Assembly (NCBI RefSeq): GCF_905120465.1
Contig: NZ_CAJHOF010000006.1
Span: 1-64,000, forward strand
Length of the DNA: 64,000 nucleotides
Reading direction: 5' to 3'
DNA from: Campylobacter majalis
GTDB lineage: Bacteria; Campylobacterota; Campylobacteria; Campylobacterales; Campylobacteraceae
Shown: piece by piece, positions 1 through 8,602 of the stretch
Layout: each line of letters opens with the position of its first letter
Position numbering within the stretch: the stretch's first letter is position 1
Made by a program: the position numbers and the translations under genes
Notes under the pieces: generated by a model
The model's database searches: none
Told to the model about the DNA's origin: nothing
The model's input: only the letters and a program-made list of their open reading frames with translations

Positions 1-364
1 TTTCAAAATTCTTTAAATTTGGCTTCTTAAATTAATAACGATAAATATACTTGTTTTTCATCAGTAAAATCATAACTTAAAGCAAATAAAATGAGCTTTA
101 AGTTAAATTGATCCTTTGTTTTTTGTTTTGATTTGGAAAGCTACGAGCGAAGCGAAGTAGAAAACAGCTCCAAAATTTAACCATTTTTCAAAAATCATAA
201 AAACAAATTTACATTCGCTACACTCATTGCTTTATAAAAACACAACTATAATCTAACTTCTAGTGCTTTATTTTACTAAAATTTAAGCTAGGTTAATCTA
301 AATTTTGTCCTAATATTACTAAATTCTTAGCATTGCTTCTTGCATTAGGGAATACACACCAATT
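1..364. other. Non-coding flank, no gene seen
   Basis: No reading frame of note lies in these 364 bases, which sit downstream of the minus-strand maf gene. The only structure I see is a G+C-richer word at 143-158 that recurs exactly at 32147-32162 in another non-coding gap. The rest is AT-rich. Confidence 0.6.
143..158 (+). repeat. 16-nt dispersed repeat, copy 1
   Basis: The word acgagcgaagcgaagt is found identically at 32147-32162. It contains an internal tandem gcgaa/gcgaa. Both copies lie in non-coding DNA. The function is unknown; it may be a short dispersed intergenic element. Confidence 0.45.
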
Positions 365-2338
365 TTAAATAGCCCCTCTTCTAAACACAAAAGTCTCATT
401 TATATCACCAAAGCTATCGTCTTGTTTTATTAAATTTCGTTTTTTTAGCTCTGCCAATAAGTCTTGTGATGCATTTATTGTAGTTTGTATGTCAGCATTT
501 AATCCACCAGCCACAGAAAAAATCCAATATTTATGTATCTCAACCCACTCTAGTAGCTTATTTATTTTTTGCTCTACTGTTTCGCTAGGTGCAACGGCAA
601 TCTTAGCTAGTTCTAGCTCTTGAAAGAATACTGAAATTGAAAGGATATTTTCTGCATATCTCATATTTTTTTTAGTAGAGAAGAAATCTTTTAACCGATC
701 TATTTCTTCACTTATACTCACCAACTCATCAAAATGCGTTTCGTTAATTTTGGACTCTTTTTTTAGCTCCAAAAGTCTATCGATTTTTGGCGTTAGCTTT
801 AAAAATACCTTTTCGCATTTTGCCTTGCACTTATTTTGTACAGATAATTTTGTCTTTATGTATTTATAAGACGTTAGTAAATTTTTATCTATTTCTTTTT
901 GATTTGCCTTTTTGATGTGCTTTAGTTTTTTTGGTTTTTTGCTACTTAAAATTTCATCAACGATTTCATTAAACGGCTTTTCTATACAACCATTTATTCT
1001 TGCTCCACCTTCAGTACAATTATAGGTTTTAACATCATTTGTATTTGCTTCTTCTACATCTTTTTCATACTGATTTTTAAATAGTTTCCATGCGTATGTA
1101 GTCCTTACTTCACCCTCGCCACCATATGCCGTAACATACAAAAATTCATCTTGTTGAATAAATGCATGACCTTCGGCATGACTAGCACCATCCTTGCCAA
1201 ATGCCAAATCTTGCCCTATTAAAACTATATTTTCATGTTCTAAAACATAGGCTAATTGATATGCTTGATTTGCCGTACTATGACCAATACCCAAAAACCC
1301 ATACTTATCAATCTTCATTCTTAGCTCTTCTTGAGATGGTCTCATTGTTAAAACAAGTCTTCGTGGTAAAATTTTCTCAACAGTTTTAGGATGAGTAAGT
1401 GAAGCAACGATAAAATATATATCTTTGTCAAATTTTTCATCTTTGTGATCAAAAAATGTCGAAGTTAGTTCAACTCTCTCTATAGATGTAACATAATCAG
1501 GCTTTATACCATGCTTTAAAAGTATCGGATATGACGCATCCACGCTTATTACACTTACATAAGGTGCTATCTTTTTTAATAGTGGAAGTTGTTTAGTTAG
1601 CGATGGTCCAGTGGCTACGATAACTGCTGTTTTTACTTTCTTATGCCTTGCCCTAATTAGATCTTTATAGGCATAACCCTTTATCATTTTGGTTAAATTT
1701 CGAAAATGCTGATCAACGCCTTGTAAATTATCATCTATGCTATTGCCATGAGATGCAAACATGTGGGCAATAGCTCTTGCGATATTTTGATTTACCTCGA
1801 TTATGTCATCGGCAAAATTTTCTTCGTAAAACGGCGTATGAATATGAAGTTCATAAAGTTTTGAATAAGACTTTATCTCTTTTTTGGTGACAAGCATTAC
1901 AAAATGTGCATATTTTGCAAAATCAGAATAAAACAGCGTAAGTCTCTCACTAGCCAACTCTTGCGTTAGATCAATCATGTTTAAAGCTATATAAATAATC
2001 TCAAGATCGGGTTCTATTACAACAATTCTTTGATGCGTTTTATTAGCCAAAAGTGCCTTATAAAACACCCCATTCCCCAACCCATAAAAATACATAATAG
2101 GATAGCGTTTATATTCTCGCTCAGTATTTTCTAGCATATTTTGTATATCTTTTGCTGGATTTTCATACATGTATTGTAAAGTCTCTTTATTGATTATGTT
2201 TATGTCAATAGGATCATTTTGATTTACAAAAACATCATATTTACTGTTTTCATTGATATTAAAAAGTCTAGCGGCTAAAATTTCATCTTGCTGAAAAAGT
2301 GCTTGTAAATTTCGTTTAAATAAGTCATTACCTTGCAT
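365..2338 (-). CDS. maf: Motility accessory factor (Maf) family protein
   Basis: This 657-residue protein belongs to the Maf/DUF115 family (MptE-like fold), cytoplasmic proteins thought to transfer nonulosonic acids onto flagellin. The central domain carries the family signature, a Rossmann-like segment with ATGPSL and SVDASY around residues 240-270, and IGQDLAF and HAEGH near residues 375-395. The ATG is preceded by AAAGGAG at good spacing. It follows pseI by 3 bases, so the two are probably one transcript, which ties it to pseudaminic acid transfer. The specific acceptor flagellin is not in the window. Confidence 0.9.
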   Translation of the reverse strand: MQGNDLFKRNLQALFQQDEILAARLFNINENSKYDVFVNQNDPIDINIINKETLQYMYENPAKDIQNMLENTEREYKRYPIMYFYGLGNGVFYKALLANKTHQRIVVIEPDLEIIYIALNMIDLTQELASERLTLFYSDFAKYAHFVMLVTKKEIKSYSKLYELHIHTPFYEENFADDIIEVNQNIARAIAHMFASHGNSIDDNLQGVDQHFRNLTKMIKGYAYKDLIRARHKKVKTAVIVATGPSLTKQLPLLKKIAPYVSVISVDASYPILLKHGIKPDYVTSIERVELTSTFFDHKDEKFDKDIYFIVASLTHPKTVEKILPRRLVLTMRPSQEELRMKIDKYGFLGIGHSTANQAYQLAYVLEHENIVLIGQDLAFGKDGASHAEGHAFIQQDEFLYVTAYGGEGEVRTTYAWKLFKNQYEKDVEEANTNDVKTYNCTEGGARINGCIEKPFNEIVDEILSSKKPKKLKHIKKANQKEIDKNLLTSYKYIKTKLSVQNKCKAKCEKVFLKLTPKIDRLLELKKESKINETHFDELVSISEEIDRLKDFFSTKKNMRYAENILSISVFFQELELAKIAVAPSETVEQKINKLLEWVEIHKYWIFSVAGGLNADIQTTINASQDLLAELKKRNLIKQDDSFGDINETFVFRRGAI

Positions 2339-2341
2339 TAC

Positions 2342-3376
2342 TTACTCCTTTAAATCACTCATTATTATTCTTTCTCCACGCCCAATATCACGCTTTGATA
2401 TATTTTTAAATAGCTCTTGCTTGTACTTTGGTGCCAAACCATACCCTGGACGTATGCTTTTTACATTTTCATCACTAAATTTATCGCCTTTTTTAATATC
2501 ACTAACGGCATATAGCGATCTTGCAAATCTCATATTTTGTATGCTTTTCTCGTCTAACTCATAGCTTACCTTGCCAAGCAGTGCTTCTGTGTCGCGAACA
2601 GCTTTTACCATCTCGCTAAATTCACGTTCATCTAAGCTAAACGCATCATCTGGACTTTTAACACTCTTATCAAGAATAAAGTGCTTCTCAATCACTCTAG
2701 CCCCTAAACTAACAGCAACAACAGGAGCTACGATACCAAGAGTATGATCTGAAAAGCCAATCTCGGCACCAAATTGTCCCCTCATATCAGCAATGGTAGC
2801 CAAGTTCATATCAGACAGTTTAGCTGGATAGCTTGAAGTGCATTTTAAAAGCATGATTTCATCGTTGCCAACATCTTTGCAAACACCAACAATATCTAAA
2901 ATTTCCTGCTTTGTTACTATGCCTGTTGAGATGATGATTGGGCGATTTTTACTAGCGACATATCTTATAAAATCATAGTCATTTGCCTCAAAACTAGCAA
3001 TCTTATACGCTGGGGGATTAAACTGCTCCAAAAAATCCACATCGTCTTTGCAAAATGGTGTAGAAAAACAAATAAGCCCTTCGCTTTTTGCTACATCAAA
3101 AAGCTCTTTATGCCACTGTTTTGGCGTCATAGCTTCAGCGTAAAGCTCATACAAACGCCTACCATGCCACAATGTGCCATTGATTAAAAAATCATCTTTA
3201 TCACAATCAATAGTTATGCTATCTGGCGTATAAGTTTGCAATTTTATCGCATCTGCACCAGCCCTTTTTGCTGCCTTTATCGTCTCTATTGCAGTTTGCA
3301 AACTCCCACTGTGATTTGCTGAAAGCTCAGCTATAATAAAGACCTTTTTGTCTGTGTCAAAGTTGCCTATTTTCAT
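2342..3376 (-). CDS. pseI: Pseudaminic acid synthase PseI
   Basis: This NeuB-family enzyme (344 aa) condenses 2,4-diacetamido-2,4,6-trideoxy-L-altrose with phosphoenolpyruvate to give pseudaminic acid. The TIM-barrel domain (about residues 1-280) shows IAELSANHSGS, AIKLQTYTPDS and GFSDHT. A C-terminal antifreeze-like SAF domain follows, with ARSLYA and the RPGYGL loop. The TYTPDS and GTLWHGRRLYELY segments match the PseI subgroup rather than legionaminate or sialate synthases. The ribosome site is weak. It lies just downstream of a decayed gene and directly upstream of maf. Confidence 0.93.
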   Translation of the reverse strand: MKIGNFDTDKKVFIIAELSANHSGSLQTAIETIKAAKRAGADAIKLQTYTPDSITIDCDKDDFLINGTLWHGRRLYELYAEAMTPKQWHKELFDVAKSEGLICFSTPFCKDDVDFLEQFNPPAYKIASFEANDYDFIRYVASKNRPIIISTGIVTKQEILDIVGVCKDVGNDEIMLLKCTSSYPAKLSDMNLATIADMRGQFGAEIGFSDHTLGIVAPVVAVSLGARVIEKHFILDKSVKSPDDAFSLDEREFSEMVKAVRDTEALLGKVSYELDEKSIQNMRFARSLYAVSDIKKGDKFSDENVKSIRPGYGLAPKYKQELFKNISKRDIGRGERIIMSDLKE

Positions 3377-3394
3377 TTTTTATCCCAAATATTT

Positions 3395-3843
3395 TTATAA
3401 ACTCCAAAAATCGTCTTGCCATATCAAATATGGTGCAACATAGCCTTTAAAACCAAATTCTCAATATTTTCGCTTTGAAATTTCACTAATTTGCAGTATC
3501 TGCAATAAAAATCACAAAGCGAGTAAATCAAAATATTATCTCTAAATTTTCAACCCACACCCTGTCATCAGCAGCAATAAAGTCAAAAATCTCCCTAAAA
3601 TTGCCGTCAAAATGCCTACTAAATTTACTATTTTTAGGCATTTTTTACCAAAGCTATAAGTTTCAAGTCGCTCTTGCCAATACGGCACATACCAATTTGC
3701 ACTTGCGAACTTATCTCGTTCGTTTCTTGCACTATAGCCAACTATAACTATCAGCATTTTAGCAATAAATAACTTGAGTTTATCTATGAAATCTCACTTG
3801 CACTAAACGCTAAAGTCTGTATCCTAGCCACTTTGGATTTCAT
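3395..3843 (-). pseudogene. Decayed gene, multiply frameshifted, family unknown
   Basis: No single frame stays open, but stretching the frames in order gives protein-like sequence throughout. An ATG at 3843 starts MKSKVARIQTLAF. A second frame carries ARNERDKFASANWYVPYWQ. A third carries FDFIAADDRVWVENLE. A fourth carries YSLCDFYCRYCKLVKFQSEN. A fifth ends GFKGYVAPYLIWQDDFWSL at a TAA (3395-3397), 18 bases before pseI starts. At least four indels are needed, so this is decay rather than a single sequencing error. A TATAAT-like box lies at 3853-3858. Intact length would be about 150 residues. I do not recognise the family. The context suggests a flagellar-glycan accessory gene. Confidence 0.6.
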
Positions 3844-3901
3844 ATTTTGTAAATTATAGCAAAATTATGGTATAAATCTATAAAAATTTCAAGGCAAAAA
3901 A

Positions 3902-4588
3902 ATGAAGCAAAATATCGTCATAGCCACAATCAAAAGTGTCAATATCCAAAATTTCCGCCAACTTTGCGATGAGCGATACAACTTCATACTAATCACGCAA
4001 AAAGATGAGCTAAATGCGCAAAATTTAAACCACTTAAAGCCAGAGTTTATCTTTTTCCCACACTGGTCGTGGATTATCCCACCTGAGATTTACGAAAATT
4101 TTAATTGCGTAATATTTCACACATCAGATTTGCCATTTGGCAGGGGTGGCTCTCCGATACAAAATTTAATCACTCGTGGCATTTACAAAACAAAAATCAC
4201 CGCCCTAAAGGCCGTGCAAGAACTAGACGCTGGTGATGTGTATCTAAAATGTGACGTTGATTTAAGTGATGGCAATATGGACGAGATTTTGACTAGAATT
4301 TCGGATGTGATTTTTACCAAAATGATACCACAAATCATAGCCGAAAACATCGTCGCAACGCCACAAATTGGCGAAGCTGTTAGTTTTAAACGTCGCACAC
4401 CAGCACAAAGCGATTTAGCCACGCTAAACAAACCAAATCTACGTCAAATTTACGATTTTGTCCGTATGCTTGATGGTGAGGGTTATCCAAGGGCATTTTT
4501 GCAAATTGATGGCTATAAAATCGAACTAAGTAAGGCAAAATTTCAAGATGGAAAAATAACAGGAAGGTTTGAAATAAATGAAAAATAA
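3902..4588 (+). CDS. Formyltransferase-family protein, probable sugar N-formyltransferase
   Basis: This 228-residue protein resembles the N-terminal catalytic domain of methionyl-tRNA formyltransferase. Its core is FHTSDLPFGRGGSPIQNLI at residues 72-90, followed by ELDAGDVYL (107-115). The catalytic His (H73) and Asp (D112) are present, but the position of the usual catalytic Asn holds Ile71. It is far too short for tRNA formyltransferase and overlaps the next gene, a PIG-L deacetylase, by 11 bases. I infer that the pair swaps an acetyl for a formyl group on a nonulosonate precursor or flagellar glycan. The substrate is not shown by sequence. Confidence 0.72.
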   Translation: MKQNIVIATIKSVNIQNFRQLCDERYNFILITQKDELNAQNLNHLKPEFIFFPHWSWIIPPEIYENFNCVIFHTSDLPFGRGGSPIQNLITRGIYKTKITALKAVQELDAGDVYLKCDVDLSDGNMDEILTRISDVIFTKMIPQIIAENIVATPQIGEAVSFKRRTPAQSDLATLNKPNLRQIYDFVRMLDGEGYPRAFLQIDGYKIELSKAKFQDGKITGRFEINEK

Positions 4589-5261
4589 GAAAATTTTAAT
4601 CGTTGCAGCACATCCAGACGATGAGGTGTTAGGGTGTTTTGGCACGGTGGCACGGCTTATCTTACTTGGTTATGAAGCCTACACGCTGATACTTGGCGAG
4701 GGCAAGACAAGCCGTGATAAAACTCGTGACGTAAGCAACAAAGCAGACGAGTTAAAAATGCTAAATAACGAAATTTTAAAAGCAAATGAAGTCATTGGCA
4801 TAAAAGAGGTTTTTACTGAAAATTTTGCCGACAATCGCTTTGATAGCATTGATTTATTAGATATCGTAAAAGCCGTTGATAAAGTAAAAAATTTAATCAA
4901 ACCAGACATCATTTTTACGCATTTTGCAAATGATTTAAACATCGATCACCGTATCACCTACAACGCCGTGCTTACCTCAACTAGACCAATGATAGATGAG
5001 TGTGTGCGTGAGATTTATAGCTTTGAAGCACTATCATCGACTGAATGGAACTATCCGCAAAGCTTCGCTCCTGATGTGTTTTACGATATCACTCAGACTT
5101 TAAGTCTAAAACAAAAAGCCATGAGCATTTATGCATCTGAGCTACGCAAATACCCACACCCACGAAGTATTGACGGTATAGAACTAACAGCAAAATATCA
5201 CGGCATGAGAGTTGGACTAAAATACGCCGAAGCGTTTAAAACAGTGCGTATTTTACGCTAG
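4578..5261 (+). CDS. PIG-L/LmbE family deacetylase
   Basis: This 227-residue zinc-dependent N-deacetylase family member has the N-terminal metal motif AHPDDEVLGC (residues 11-20) and a second histidine segment, FTHFANDLNIDHR, near residue 115. Family members remove N-acetyl groups from sugars such as GlcNAc derivatives. The start lies 11 bases inside the formyltransferase gene, so translation is probably coupled. Location between pseI and pseH points to action on the Pse pathway or the finished glycan. This last step is inference. Confidence 0.8.
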   Translation: MKNKKILIVAAHPDDEVLGCFGTVARLILLGYEAYTLILGEGKTSRDKTRDVSNKADELKMLNNEILKANEVIGIKEVFTENFADNRFDSIDLLDIVKAVDKVKNLIKPDIIFTHFANDLNIDHRITYNAVLTSTRPMIDECVREIYSFEALSSTEWNYPQSFAPDVFYDITQTLSLKQKAMSIYASELRKYPHPRSIDGIELTAKYHGMRVGLKYAEAFKTVRILR

Positions 5262-5555
5262 TTTGGCGTGGGATTACGATAATTTCATAAAATTTGCAAA
5301 TTTGTTTTGTGCTAAATCAAGCATAAATTTACCTTAGTTTTTGCTAGAATTACTGTCTACCTTGCAGTATCTGCTTTTTGGCTAATTTGGGTGCGAATTT
5401 GTAAATTTTAAAATAAATTTAAGCCATTTTACCCATACAATTTTACTGATTTATCCTTTCAAATCTGCAAATCTTGGAAGTTTTCACTTGCGTAAATTTG
5501 CAGCAGATCTTTGCAACTCTAGGCTAGATTATGGTTTGATTTTAGCATTTTATAC

Positions 5556-6017
5556 TTACGAATTTACAAGTCTCAGATGAAAAAACTCATCATCTTCGCT
5601 GCAAATTTCAAAGCCAAATTTATCATAAAGTGCTAAGGCTTTTTCGTTTGATTTATACGCTTTGGCACTTAAAATTTTGACTTTTAACACACAAAATGCA
5701 TAGTCGATAACGCCTTTTATCAATACTTTGCCGACACCTTTTAGGCTTGGATTTGCATACAATCCAAACTCGCAACTTTCCTTGCAAATATCAGTAAAGT
5801 AAATGACGCCAATATCACATTTTTCAAAAACATCATCATTTTTTACTAAAAAATAAAGCTTATGCGTGCATGTTTTTAAGCTTTGAATAAAATTTAAATG
5901 ATCCATCTCGCTTATGTTTTTATTTAGCATAAATTTTGCCACTTGTTCATCGTTTCGCCACTTTAAAATCATCATCTTTTGACTGTGTGAAAGCTCTGTA
6001 AAATTTATCAGTCTCAT
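5556..6017 (-). CDS. pseH: PseH, UDP-amino-sugar N-acetyltransferase
   Basis: This GNAT-fold enzyme (153 aa) acetylates the 4-amino group of UDP-4-amino-4,6-dideoxy-N-acetyl-L-altrosamine with acetyl-CoA, the third step of pseudaminic acid synthesis. It opens with NFTELSHSQK and KWRNDEQVAKFM. The acetyl-CoA region is CEFGLYANPSLKGVGKVLI at about residues 82-100, and the tail has SNEKALALYDKFGFE. Length fits PseH. It is monocistronic here; a phase-variable gene runs divergently from it. Confidence 0.9.
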   Translation of the reverse strand: MRLINFTELSHSQKMMILKWRNDEQVAKFMLNKNISEMDHLNFIQSLKTCTHKLYFLVKNDDVFEKCDIGVIYFTDICKESCEFGLYANPSLKGVGKVLIKGVIDYAFCVLKVKILSAKAYKSNEKALALYDKFGFEICSEDDEFFHLRLVNS

Positions 6018-6185
6018 AACACCCTTTTTGTTTTATTTTAGCACGATTTTGCTAATATTATAAACAATTTCAAAAATAAGCATTTAATTAAAAGCGATGT
6101 AAAAATGCTTATTTTACATAAAAGCTTGACCTAGCATCTTTGTTGTTAAACAAAAATTAAATTTAATATCCAAAGGAGTTCAAAA

Positions 6186-6844
6186 ATGAAAATTTATCTT
6201 TTAAACTATCTAAATTTAAATGATACCCAACACGCCGATTTACTTGCAATTCGCAACTTGCCACACATTAAAGCATTGAGTGCAAACACCGATGAAATAA
6301 CTATGCAAACACACAAAACTTGGCTTAAAACGCTATCGCAAAATGGGGGGGGGTTCAAGTAAATTTAGCACTAAATGACACAAATAATAACCAAAAAACT
6401 CTAACACAGAGTATTTTTCATACCTACACTGCAAATCACACCACGCAAATCACTACTTTTGCAAACCAAAGTATGCTTACAAAATACTACTTTGCAGTCA
6501 TCGCAGATGGTAAAATTGTCGGCGGAGTGCATTTTATCAATGATCATGAGCCAAAATGGGGATTGTTTTTTAAACCTAAATTTAGCCCATTTGGCATATC
6601 GGCGGTGGCATTTTACTTTTTAGATTTTTGTTTTTCGCTCACCGATACGCTTTATGCAATGGTGCAAAACAAAAACCAAAATGCTTTAAAATTTGATCTT
6701 TTGTTTGGCTTTAGTGTCCTTAAAATCGATGCTAAATTTCATACTTTAGTGCAAACAAAAGCTGAGTTTAACAAGCACAAACAAACTGCACTAATGCAAA
6801 AAATCGCCAAAACGAGCGAGAATTTTAAGATAGAATTTTGCTAA
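6186..6844 (+). CDS. Phase-variable acetyltransferase-like gene, OFF in this sequence
   Basis: A strong ribosome site (AAAGGAG, from about 6173) precedes the ATG at 6186, but translation stops at 6360, just after a run of nine G (6345-6353). With ten G (or seven) the frame joins the open frame that continues to the stop at 6842-6844, giving about 219 residues. The downstream part looks like a GNAT enzyme: VIADGKIVGGVHFIN, then a WGLFFKP strand and the NQNALKFDLLFGF tail seen in sugar acetyltransferases. It is therefore a slipped-strand contingency gene, OFF in this clone. It overlaps the end of convergent pseG by 4 bases. The substrate is inferred to be a nonulosonate. Confidence 0.82.
6345..6353 (+). 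repeat. Poly-G contingency tract (G9)
   Basis: Nine consecutive G lie inside the reading frame that begins at 6186. One added or two lost G restore the frame. Runs of 8-12 G within glycan-modifying genes are the usual phase-variation switch in Campylobacter. Confidence 0.88.
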
Positions 6845-7719
6845 AAATATTTTAAGACTTGTAAAATTTCATCGCTTTTATAGGTCTTAAAGCCGTTTGA
6901 TTTAAGCCATTTGTAAAGCTCATTTTGATTGTTGGCTGTTTTTACAGCTGTGAAATTTGCCCCTAAAACCATGGCTTCATTGACAAAACTGCTTGATTGG
7001 ATTATTAGGCTTTTGCTTTCATTCATCAATTTTGCAATTTGGTTTGAGTTTATAAAAAGGCTTAGATTTTCGTTTTTATCCGCCAATATTTTAAGCTTGG
7101 CTAAATTTGCGTTTGCACTCGTTGTGATTAGAGCGATTTTGGCGGATTTTGCTAGTAAAATTTCAGCGATTTTGCCACTTATATTTAAGATATCCGTTCC
7201 ACCAAAACCAATAAAAAAATCATAAATTTTTGCACGTTTTATCTTTTTTTCAGCGTAAAACTCATCTCTAACAAGCAAGAAATTTTGCCCACACCAAACC
7301 TCAGCCGTTTTTGGGATTAAATTTTCATACATTTTTGGCTTTGCAAATAGATTTACATTTAACAAAATGTCGCAATAATGCCGTCTATAATCATCATCAA
7401 AGCTTAAAATTTTAGCCCTTGTTTGCTCTGATATTGCCTTTTGTGCATCATAATCTATACCATAGTGATCAAGCACTACAAGTTCAAAATTTTCATCATT
7501 TATAAGCCTTATAAGCTCTGAGATTTCAAGCGTTTTTAACTCAGTTTTTGGATAATTTATCTCGCTAAAAATATCGCCTTGCATTCGCACACTTGCAAAA
7601 CTCACATTTTTAATTTTTGTTGCTAAAACCAAATCACGCCTTACATGTCCATGTCCGATTTTGTCGCTACTATCAGCTCTAATAAGAGTTTTTAGATCTG
7701 AAATTTTACTATAACTCAC
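6841..7719 (-). CDS. pseG: PseG, UDP-2,4-diacetamido-2,4,6-trideoxy-L-altropyranose hydrolase
   Basis: This GT-B-like hydrolase removes UDP from UDP-2,4-diacetamido-2,4,6-trideoxy-L-altrose, the fourth Pse step. It has the N-terminal LIRADSSDKIGHGHV with the catalytic-type glycine/His loop, then VVLDHYGID, ILSFDDDYR, DILLNVN and IGFGGTDI. I use the GTG at 7719 because AAGGCG lies 5 bases upstream and known PseG proteins begin near this point. A longer ATG start at 7749 has no visible ribosome site. About 190 bases of unassigned DNA separate it from pseF. Confidence 0.87.
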   Translation of the reverse strand: MSYSKISDLKTLIRADSSDKIGHGHVRRDLVLATKIKNVSFASVRMQGDIFSEINYPKTELKTLEISELIRLINDENFELVVLDHYGIDYDAQKAISEQTRAKILSFDDDYRRHYCDILLNVNLFAKPKMYENLIPKTAEVWCGQNFLLVRDEFYAEKKIKRAKIYDFFIGFGGTDILNISGKIAEILLAKSAKIALITTSANANLAKLKILADKNENLSLFINSNQIAKLMNESKSLIIQSSSFVNEAMVLGANFTAVKTANNQNELYKWLKSNGFKTYKSDEILQVLKYF

Positions 7720-7905
7720 TAAATCGCCTTGGCATGAAATTTTGAGCATTTAAAGCACTACTGTCGCAAACCACGCAGCCCAAAATACTAAAATAGCAGT
7801 TTATAAATTTTTTAAGACAAAGCAGCTGCGAAAGGATTGTAAAACTATTGCAGATAAAACCCCACATTGCGGTTTTTAAAAAGTTGGTTTTTATACCGAT
7901 AGTGT

Positions 7906-8592
7906 CTAGCTTTGGCATTGTTTATGCTCGATTTGATAAAGCTTTTTTGCAAATTCAAAATCCTCAATCGTATCGATATCGCAAACTAAATTTCTAGGCA
8001 AAATAAACGCCCTAGAGTGCGGTGCAAAAATTGGCTTTTTGCTTAGCCAAGCAGATTTTGTACCAAAATAAAACTGCCCTGCATCGTGATAAGATTTTTC
8101 TAAATCTTGCGAACGAGTTAGCTCAAACTCAGGATAAAACATACTCACGGAGCCGTTAATATCTAGCTTTATTGCCCTTTGAATAGGAAAGCCAAACTCA
8201 GTAGCCGAAAATAAAAACTCACATTTTTCACTCTGAAATTTCAGTGCTGCTTCACGCAAAATATCACTTGTCAAAAGCGGTGCAGTCGCATAAAGACAGC
8301 AAATTTGACTAAAATTATTGCCACATTTTAAAATTGCATCACGCACGACATCACTGCTTGTAGCGTAATCATCGCTCAAAGTCGCTTCACGCACAAAAGG
8401 CACAATTGCACCAAATTTTTGTGCAACTTCGGCAATTTTTTCATCATCAGTTGAGACGATAACTTTATCAAAAATTCCTGATTTTATCGCTGTTTGGATA
8501 CTATAAGCAATGAGTGGAAGCCCACAAAAATCTTTGATATTTTTCTTAGGTATTCGCTTGCTTCCGCCACGAGCTGGGATGATACAAAGCAT
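7906..8592 (-). CDS. pseF: PseF, CMP-pseudaminic acid synthetase
   Basis: This cytidylyltransferase (228 aa) activates pseudaminic acid with CTP to CMP-Pse, the last pathway step. The CTP-binding IIPARGGSKRIPKKN motif is at residues 4-18, followed by VIVSTDDEKIAEVA. Family-typical CDIDTIEDFEFAKKL is at the C terminus. A good AAAGGAT site precedes the ATG. It is 10 bases downstream of pseC, so they are cotranscribed. Confidence 0.93.
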   Translation of the reverse strand: MLCIIPARGGSKRIPKKNIKDFCGLPLIAYSIQTAIKSGIFDKVIVSTDDEKIAEVAQKFGAIVPFVREATLSDDYATSSDVVRDAILKCGNNFSQICCLYATAPLLTSDILREAALKFQSEKCEFLFSATEFGFPIQRAIKLDINGSVSMFYPEFELTRSQDLEKSYHDAGQFYFGTKSAWLSKKPIFAPHSRAFILPRNLVCDIDTIEDFEFAKKLYQIEHKQCQS

Positions 8593-8602
8593 GATTTATC
8601 CT

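Noticed and set aside
3542-3757. 71-codon minus-strand reading frame
   Set aside because: Only its first half looks protein-like; the rest is a shadow of other frames of a decayed gene, now reported as one pseudogene.
5262-5555. Possible second gene remnant
   Set aside because: It shares a 13-mer (ttgcagtatctgc, 5362-5374) with the pseudogene at 3491-3503, but the surrounding translated frames do not line up convincingly.
7709-7918. 69-codon minus-strand frame between pseF and pseG
   Set aside because: It overlaps the ends of both neighbours, has no ribosome site and no recognisable feature. It may be a remnant but I could not show it.
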